From positions 1-7,876 of the forward strand of contig JACPLZ010000003.1 in assembly GCA_016186245.1 (NCBI GenBank): a DNA stretch of 7,876 bases, in the 5' to 3' direction. Each line of letters starts with the position of its first letter. The first letter of the stretch is position 1. The position numbers and the translations under genes were made by a program. Positions 4,689 through 7,876 of the stretch are shown piece after piece. The notes below the pieces were generated by a model. It saw only the letters and a program-made list of their open reading frames with translations, ran no database searches and was not told the DNA's origin. Source of the stretch: Candidatus Peregrinibacteria bacterium. GTDB taxonomy: Bacteria; Patescibacteriota; Gracilibacteria; UBA1369; LOWO2-01-FULL-3.

Positions 4689-6451
4689 TGGCAAAGGCGG
4701 AGCAAAAAGTTGATCTGGGTGCGATGCGTCATTCCTGCGCGCATGTGCTGGCGCAGGCGGTGCTCGAAATGTTTCCGGAGGCCAAATTGGGAGTGGGACC
4801 TGCGATTGAGGACGGGTTTTATTATGACTTTGAATTGCCCCGGACTTTGATACCGGAGGATTTGCCGCTGCTGGAAAAAAAAATGAAGCAGATAGTGAAA
4901 CAGGCGCAAACTTTTGTCGGGAGGGAGGAGCCGGCGAAGAAAGCCGTGAGTTTTTTGAAGGGGGCCGGGCAGCCGTTTAAGGCGGAATTGGCGCAGCAGT
5001 TTTCCGAAGAGGGACAGAAAATAACTTTTTATGAGAATGTGATGCCGGGCACCGGCAAGCCGATGTTCGTGGATCTTTGTCGCGGCGGACATCTTGAGCA
5101 TACAGGCAAAATCGGGCCGTTTAAATTATTAAAAATCGCCGGAGCGTATTGGAAAGGCGATGAAAACAGGCCGATGCTGCAAAGGATTTATGGCACCTGC
5201 TGGCCGGCGCAAAAAGAGCTGGATGATTATATATTTCAGCTTGAGGAGGCCAAAAAAAGAGATCATAAAGTACTGGGAAAACAATTGAGGCTGTTTACTT
5301 TCAGTCCGCTTGTTGGAGGGGGTTATCCGTTGTTTTTGCCAAAGGGGGCGCAGGTTTTGGAAACTTTGAGCGAATATATTATGGGAGTGAAAAAGCGTAA
5401 TGGTTACAGTTTTGTGAGAATTCCACATGTGGCGAAAGAGGAGTTGTATATACGGAGCGGACACCTTGGAAAATATGATGCCATGATGCCAGTGATGGAA
5501 ACTTCCGAAGGCGACCGCTATGTGATGAAGCCGATGAATTGTCCGCATCATTTCGAGATATATAATTCGGAAATGCACAGTTATAAGGATTTGCCTTTAA
5601 GATATGCGGAGAATACCGCCGTATACCGCAATGAAAAAAGCGGCGAGGTGCATGGGTTGTTTAGAGTGAGAAGCATTACGCAGGATGATACCCATCATTT
5701 TGTAAGGCATGATCAGATTGAGAGCGAGATTGAAATGATTTTGGGGATTACGCAGGAGTTATATGAGAAATTTGGATTCAGCAATTACAAGGCGCAGATT
5801 TCGGTGAGGGATCCCGAGAAGCCGGAGAAATATTTTGGCGATGATAAATTGTGGAAACGCGCGGAGGAAAAGCTTGTAAAATGTGCCGAAAAATGGGGGC
5901 ATGAATATTTTATAGAACAAGGAGAAGCGGCTTTTTACGGGCCTAAAATAGATGTGATGGTAAAGGATGCTCTGGGACGCGAGTGGCAATTAACTACTGT
6001 ACAATTGGATTTTGTGCAGCCGGAAAATTTTGACATGAAATATGTGGGCGAGGATGGGAAAGAACATCGTCCGGCGGTAGTGCATGTGGCAATTTTCGGC
6101 TCGTTTGAGAGGTTTTTGGGAATATTGATCGAACATTATGCGGGCGCGTTTCCGGCGTGGCTGGCGCCGGTGCAGGCGAGGATCATACCGGTGGGCGCGG
6201 ATTTTTTTGGATATGCGGAAAAGATTTATGGACAGTTGAGAGAGAGTGGAGTGAGGGTGGAATGGGATGATTCGCGTGATAGTCTTGGTAAAAAAATCCG
6301 CAACGCCGAGCGGGAAAAAATTCCATACATGCTGGTGGTTGGCGATAAGGAGCAGAAGGAAAAAAATGTGACGGTGAGGAATTACGCGGATAAAAAGCAG
6401 GAAACGATGGAGATAGATCGTGTCATGCCGAACTTGTTTCGGCATCTATGA
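4688..6451 (+). CDS. thrS: Threonyl-tRNA synthetase lacking the TGS domain, C-terminus altered by a repeat
   Basis: This 587-residue protein charges tRNA-Thr with threonine. The editing domain (about 1-200) has HSCAH (H15, H19) and CRGGH (C131, H135), the four residues that form the site hydrolysing Ser-tRNA-Thr. The class II catalytic core follows: zinc ligands C285 (MNCPHH), H336 (DDTHHF) and H466 (VVHVAIFGS), motif 2 with R314 (YRNEKSGE), and motif 3 with R475 (GSFERF). The anticodon-binding domain spans about 490 to the end. Compared with E. coli ThrS the protein starts about 58 residues later, so the TGS domain is absent, a form common in reduced genomes. The last nine residues (VMPNLFRHL) are encoded by an inserted palindromic repeat and the TGA lies in its spacer, so the usual final helix is missing. 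ATG 4688 is preceded by no Shine-Dalgarno sequence and is divergent from recF. Confidence 0.95.
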   Translation: MAKAEQKVDLGAMRHSCAHVLAQAVLEMFPEAKLGVGPAIEDGFYYDFELPRTLIPEDLPLLEKKMKQIVKQAQTFVGREEPAKKAVSFLKGAGQPFKAELAQQFSEEGQKITFYENVMPGTGKPMFVDLCRGGHLEHTGKIGPFKLLKIAGAYWKGDENRPMLQRIYGTCWPAQKELDDYIFQLEEAKKRDHKVLGKQLRLFTFSPLVGGGYPLFLPKGAQVLETLSEYIMGVKKRNGYSFVRIPHVAKEELYIRSGHLGKYDAMMPVMETSEGDRYVMKPMNCPHHFEIYNSEMHSYKDLPLRYAENTAVYRNEKSGEVHGLFRVRSITQDDTHHFVRHDQIESEIEMILGITQELYEKFGFSNYKAQISVRDPEKPEKYFGDDKLWKRAEEKLVKCAEKWGHEYFIEQGEAAFYGPKIDVMVKDALGREWQLTTVQLDFVQPENFDMKYVGEDGKEHRPAVVHVAIFGSFERFLGILIEHYAGAFPAWLAPVQARIIPVGADFFGYAEKIYGQLRESGVRVEWDDSRDSLGKKIRNAEREKIPYMLVVGDKEQKEKNVTVRNYADKKQETMEIDRVMPNLFRHL

Positions 6452-6484
6452 TATTGTAGATCCTGAAACAAGTTCAGGATGACA
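6421..6484. repeat. A/B palindromic element copy 1 (gene-free), fused to the thrS end
   Basis: A 27-bp A arm (6421-6447), a 10-bp spacer ATGATATTGT and a 27-bp B arm (6458-6484) make an inverted repeat bounded by TGTCAT and ATGACA. A and the reverse complement of B agree at 23 of 27 positions. Each arm is also a hairpin by itself: TGCCGAA-CTTGT-TTCGGCA in A, TCCTGAA-ACAAG-TTCAGGA in B. The A arm encodes the end of ThrS and the spacer holds its stop codon. It is identical to copy 3 over all 64 bp. Confidence 0.85.
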
Positions 6485-6528
6485 CACTGGTTCAGGATGA
6501 CGCACTGGTTCAGGATGACACATTGTCG
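6485..6528. repeat. Tandem array of 13-bp cores after copy 1
   Basis: Two further copies of GTTCAGGATGACR (6490-6502, 6508-6520), the right end of the B arm, follow copy 1 at exactly 18-bp steps with CACTG linkers. The second is followed by CATTGTCG leading into the next A arm. A 53-bp block, 6503-6555, is repeated exactly at 6947-6999. Confidence 0.8.
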
Positions 6529-6888
6529 TGTCATGCCGAACTTGTTTCGGCATCTCTTAATATTAAACACATGAAATCATATTACGTATATATTTTAACC
6601 AATAAAACAAATAATGTTTTATATATCGGAGTAACAAACGACATACAAAAAAGAGTTTATGAGCATAAGAATAAACTTGTCCAAAGCTTTACTGCAAAAT
6701 ACCGCTGTAACAAGCTTGTATTTTATGAAGAGACAAATGATATCAATGCAGCTTTACAACGGGAGAAACAATTAAAAAATTGGCGTCGACAATGGAAAAG
6801 AAATCTTGTGGAACAAAATAATCCAGACTGGGTTGATTTAAGTGAATCATTTGATTAGGAGAGATCCTGAAACAAGTTCAGGATGACA
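6529..6888 (+). mobile_element. Putative GIY-YIG inverted-repeat element (copy 2, with gene)
   Basis: A 27-bp A arm (6529-6555) and a 27-bp B arm (6862-6888) flank a complete GIY-YIG nuclease gene (6571-6858). The arms are the same as those of the gene-free copies, where only 10-12 bp separate them. The terminal inverted repeat extends outward to CGTGTCAT and ATGACACG. Only 15 bp lie between the A arm and the start codon, and three bases between the stop codon and the B arm, so the element is almost entirely gene plus arms. Mobility is inferred from this autonomous/non-autonomous layout. No clear target-site duplication is visible, because the flanks are themselves repeats. Confidence 0.55.
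6571..6858 (+). CDS. Small GIY-YIG nuclease (UPF0213/YhbQ-like)
   Basis: This 95-residue protein is a single GIY-YIG domain, a metal-dependent DNA-cutting fold. The motif pair is YVYIL (5-9) and LYIGVTND (17-24). The catalytic arginine is R28 in QKRVYEHK, H32 is in the same helix, and the metal-binding glutamate is E65 in LQREKQLKNW. The ending NNPDWVDL is typical of this short family. I chose ATG 6571 because MKSYYVYILTN is the normal family start. An upstream in-frame ATG (6523) would add MSCHAELVSASLNIKH, which is only translated repeat DNA. No Shine-Dalgarno sequence or convincing promoter is seen, and the A-arm hairpin lies just before the start, where it could affect translation. The gene ends in TAG three bases before the B arm. 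Bacterial members have little known function; action on the surrounding repeats is my inference. Confidence 0.88.
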   Translation: MKSYYVYILTNKTNNVLYIGVTNDIQKRVYEHKNKLVQSFTAKYRCNKLVFYEETNDINAALQREKQLKNWRRQWKRNLVEQNNPDWVDLSESFD

Positions 6889-6972
6889 CGGGTTAGTTCA
6901 GGATGACACACTGGTTCAGGATGACACGGGTTAGTTCAGGATGACACACTGGTTCAGGATGACACATTGTCG
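6889..6972. repeat. Tandem core array after the GIY-YIG element, with a 38-bp duplication
   Basis: Four cores GTTCAGGATGACA (6896-6908, 6914-6926, 6934-6946, 6952-6964) follow the B arm with alternating linkers CGGGTTA and CACTG, giving steps of 20, 18, 20 and 18 bp. The 38-bp unit 6889-6926 is repeated exactly at 6927-6964. CATTGTCG then leads into copy 3. All cores are in the same orientation. Confidence 0.85.
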
Positions 6973-7036
6973 TGTCATGCCGAACTTGTTTCGGCATCTA
7001 TGATATTGTAGATCCTGAAACAAGTTCAGGATGACA
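6973..7036. repeat. A/B palindromic element copy 3 (gene-free)
   Basis: A arm 6973-6999, spacer ATGATATTGT 7000-7009, B arm 7010-7036. It is identical over 64 bp to copy 1 at the thrS end, so one is a recent copy of the other or both came recently from the same source. Confidence 0.85.
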
Positions 7037-7102
7037 AGTTCAGGATGACACACTGGTTCAGGATGACACATTGGTTCAGGATGACATTGGTTATTCAATT
7101 TT
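7037..7102. repeat. Tandem core array after copy 3
   Basis: Three cores GTTCAGGATGACA (7038-7050, 7056-7068, 7074-7086) follow copy 3. The first directly abuts the B arm with one base between, a 14-bp step; the next two are at 18-bp steps with CACTG and CATTG linkers. The rest, to 7102, is AT-rich sequence without repeats. Confidence 0.8.
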
Positions 7103-7168
7103 TGTCATGCTGAATTCATTTCAGCATCTCTTCAGATTGAGAGATCCTGAAACGAGTTCAGGATGACA
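7103..7168. repeat. A/B palindromic element copy 4 (diverged, gene-free)
   Basis: A arm 7103-7129 has stem TGCTGAA/TTCAGCA and loop TTCAT. The spacer CTTCAGATTGAG is at 7130-7141. B arm 7142-7168 has stem TCCTGAA/TTCAGGA and loop ACGAG. Stems stay fully paired although both sequence and loops differ from other copies. The spacer resembles the two ends of the GIY-YIG gene region joined together (CTT... and ...GATTAGGAG), and like the gene copy it is followed by CGGGTTA plus one core (7176-7188). Confidence 0.8.
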
Positions 7169-7198
7169 CGGGTTAGTTCAGGATGACATTACTATTCT
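7169..7198. repeat. Last core repeat next to the right-hand gene
   Basis: The linker CGGGTTA and one core GTTCAGGATGACA (7176-7188) follow copy 4, then ten bases lead to the stop codon of the gene coming from the right. This is the same B arm, linker and core order as behind the GIY-YIG element (6862-6908). Confidence 0.75.
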
Positions 7199-7876
7199 TT
7201 AATCCAGCGAGAAGAGGTCGGCATACTGGGCTTTTCTCTTGGCCTTCTCGGCTTCGTTCTGGCCGAACGGCATACCTTCAAAGTTGGCTGCGGCAATGAT
7301 ACCGGTCATCTTTTCACCGTTATCCTGCTTGACAACCTTGGTAAATATTTTACTAAACCTTTCAAATGCATAATTAATATTGTCCTGTTTTTCCCTTTCC
7401 GCCCTTTCAGCGATATTGCCAGTTTCTGTATTTATCAATTTCCATGCGTCATTCAGTTCTGTGTCGTTGTAGGCCGTGATTACTTTACCAATTGCCGCCT
7501 GCAATTCATCGATAAAAGCCTGTGGCGGAGTATCGGTAACTATTGTCGGACTGTTGAGAGTGGCGCGTTTCATTCTTTGATAACTATCGTCTCCTTTTTT
7601 AAAACGGTTATTCATTATTCCCTCAAACCTTACGAAAGAAATTATGCCTTCCCTAAGTTTAGAACGTAAATTGTTTTCAGACACAGACCGGAGATACTGA
7701 CTGAATCCAGGAAAAGCGTTGGCATATCCTTCCAGAGTCAGGAATTTCTTGCTACCGGTTGTAGCCTTACAGGTGTCGTTTACAACTTCCTCTGTCGCAG
7801 GAGGGAGGTAGGCAAACATATCATCGTGATCAAGATTCTCTCCATTACGCAGAGCTTTATTGATACGATTTTGAGT
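7199..7876 (-). CDS. Unrecognised protein, C-terminal 225 residues (5' end outside window)
   Basis: The frame is open to the right edge (first visible residues TQNRINKALRNGENLDHDD) and ends at TAA 7199-7201. An internal ATG at 7817-7819 would give 206 residues, but the 19 upstream codons read as normal coding sequence, so the gene most likely begins off the window. I do not recognise the family. The visible part is polar and probably mostly helical, with a single cysteine, no membrane segment and no signal. A highly charged helical stretch of about 45 residues (from LNDAWKLINTE to KVVKQDNGEK) lies in the second half, and the end is KRKAQYADLFSLD. No catalytic motif is evident. The gene converges on the repeat cluster, which begins 10 bp after its stop, so the repeats may have taken the place of its original downstream region. 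Confidence 0.75.
   Translation of the reverse strand, partial: TQNRINKALRNGENLDHDDMFAYLPPATEEVVNDTCKATTGSKKFLTLEGYANAFPGFSQYLRSVSENNLRSKLREGIISFVRFEGIMNNRFKKGDDSYQRMKRATLNSPTIVTDTPPQAFIDELQAAIGKVITAYNDTELNDAWKLINTETGNIAERAEREKQDNINYAFERFSKIFTKVVKQDNGEKMTGIIAAANFEGMPFGQNEAEKAKRKAQYADLFSLD

Noticed and set aside
3747..4850. Long plus-strand ORF of 367 codons
   Set aside because: It lies opposite recF and runs into thrS in another frame. Both have strong family motifs. The translation has no domain pattern, so it is a shadow of the recF reading frame.
4688..6451. UGA recoding to glycine (Gracilibacteria-type code)
   Set aside because: No in-frame TGA interrupts any of the recognised genes, and glycines are encoded by GGN throughout. 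The TGA at the thrS end lies in repeat spacer and fits a stop.
6459..6484. Rho-independent terminator for thrS
   Set aside because: The B arm forms a stable hairpin but no U-tract follows it, and the same hairpin recurs many times in non-terminal positions. A termination role is possible but not supported.
5990..6570. Minus-strand ORFs with repeat-derived segments (MPKQVRHDT..., repeated CVILNQ)
   Set aside because: These are antisense translations of thrS and of the palindromic repeats. They carry no domain, and the repeat explains their recurring peptides.
6421..7188. CRISPR array
   Set aside because: Repeats are 13-27 bp palindromes with 5-bp or 7-bp linkers that are themselves repeated. 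There are no unique spacers of 25-40 bp and no cas genes.

Overview
The window looks like part of a small bacterial genome using the standard code. TGA appears only as a stop, so Gracilibacteria-type UGA recoding is not indicated. The best guess is a Candidate Phyla Radiation (Patescibacteria) genome, perhaps Peregrinibacteria-like. This rests on a threonyl-tRNA synthetase without the N-terminal TGS domain, the style of the HNH fragment, and the near absence of Shine-Dalgarno sequences. The taxonomy is an inference with moderate-to-low confidence.

Left third (1-1430): an accessory, partly decayed stretch. It holds the C-terminal end of an HNH-type nuclease (1-216, +), a possible 18-codon stub of a RelB/DinJ-like antitoxin (284-340, +), and a start-less C-terminal gene fragment (374-553, -). 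An intact toxin-antitoxin operon follows, with a Phd/YefM-type antitoxin and a PIN-domain (VapC) toxin (601-1327, -), its own TTGACA/TATACT promoter and a palindromic operator candidate.

Middle (1428-4673, -): a probable membrane-anchored or Tat-exported HExxH zinc metallopeptidase, a PrsW-family intramembrane protease, and recF. Each has a recognisable promoter of its own. The metallopeptidase seems to lack its last ~18 codons because of a one-base frameshift. Its out-of-frame tail matches the end of the 374-553 fragment, so that fragment is probably a dead paralogue.

Right (4652-7876): recF and thrS are divergent, with only 14 bp between start codons and -10 boxes placed for leaderless transcripts. 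The 3' end of thrS runs into a palindromic repeat that supplies its last nine codons and leads into its stop. From 6421 to 7188 lies a repeat cluster with four A/B inverted-repeat elements and 14 same-strand copies of a 13-bp core. One element carries a GIY-YIG nuclease gene between its A and B arms; the other three have only 10-12 bp there. This resembles an autonomous element with gene-free (MITE-like) derivatives and is the most interesting feature of the window. The cluster ends 10 bp from the stop codon of an unrecognised gene that enters from the right edge on the minus strand.
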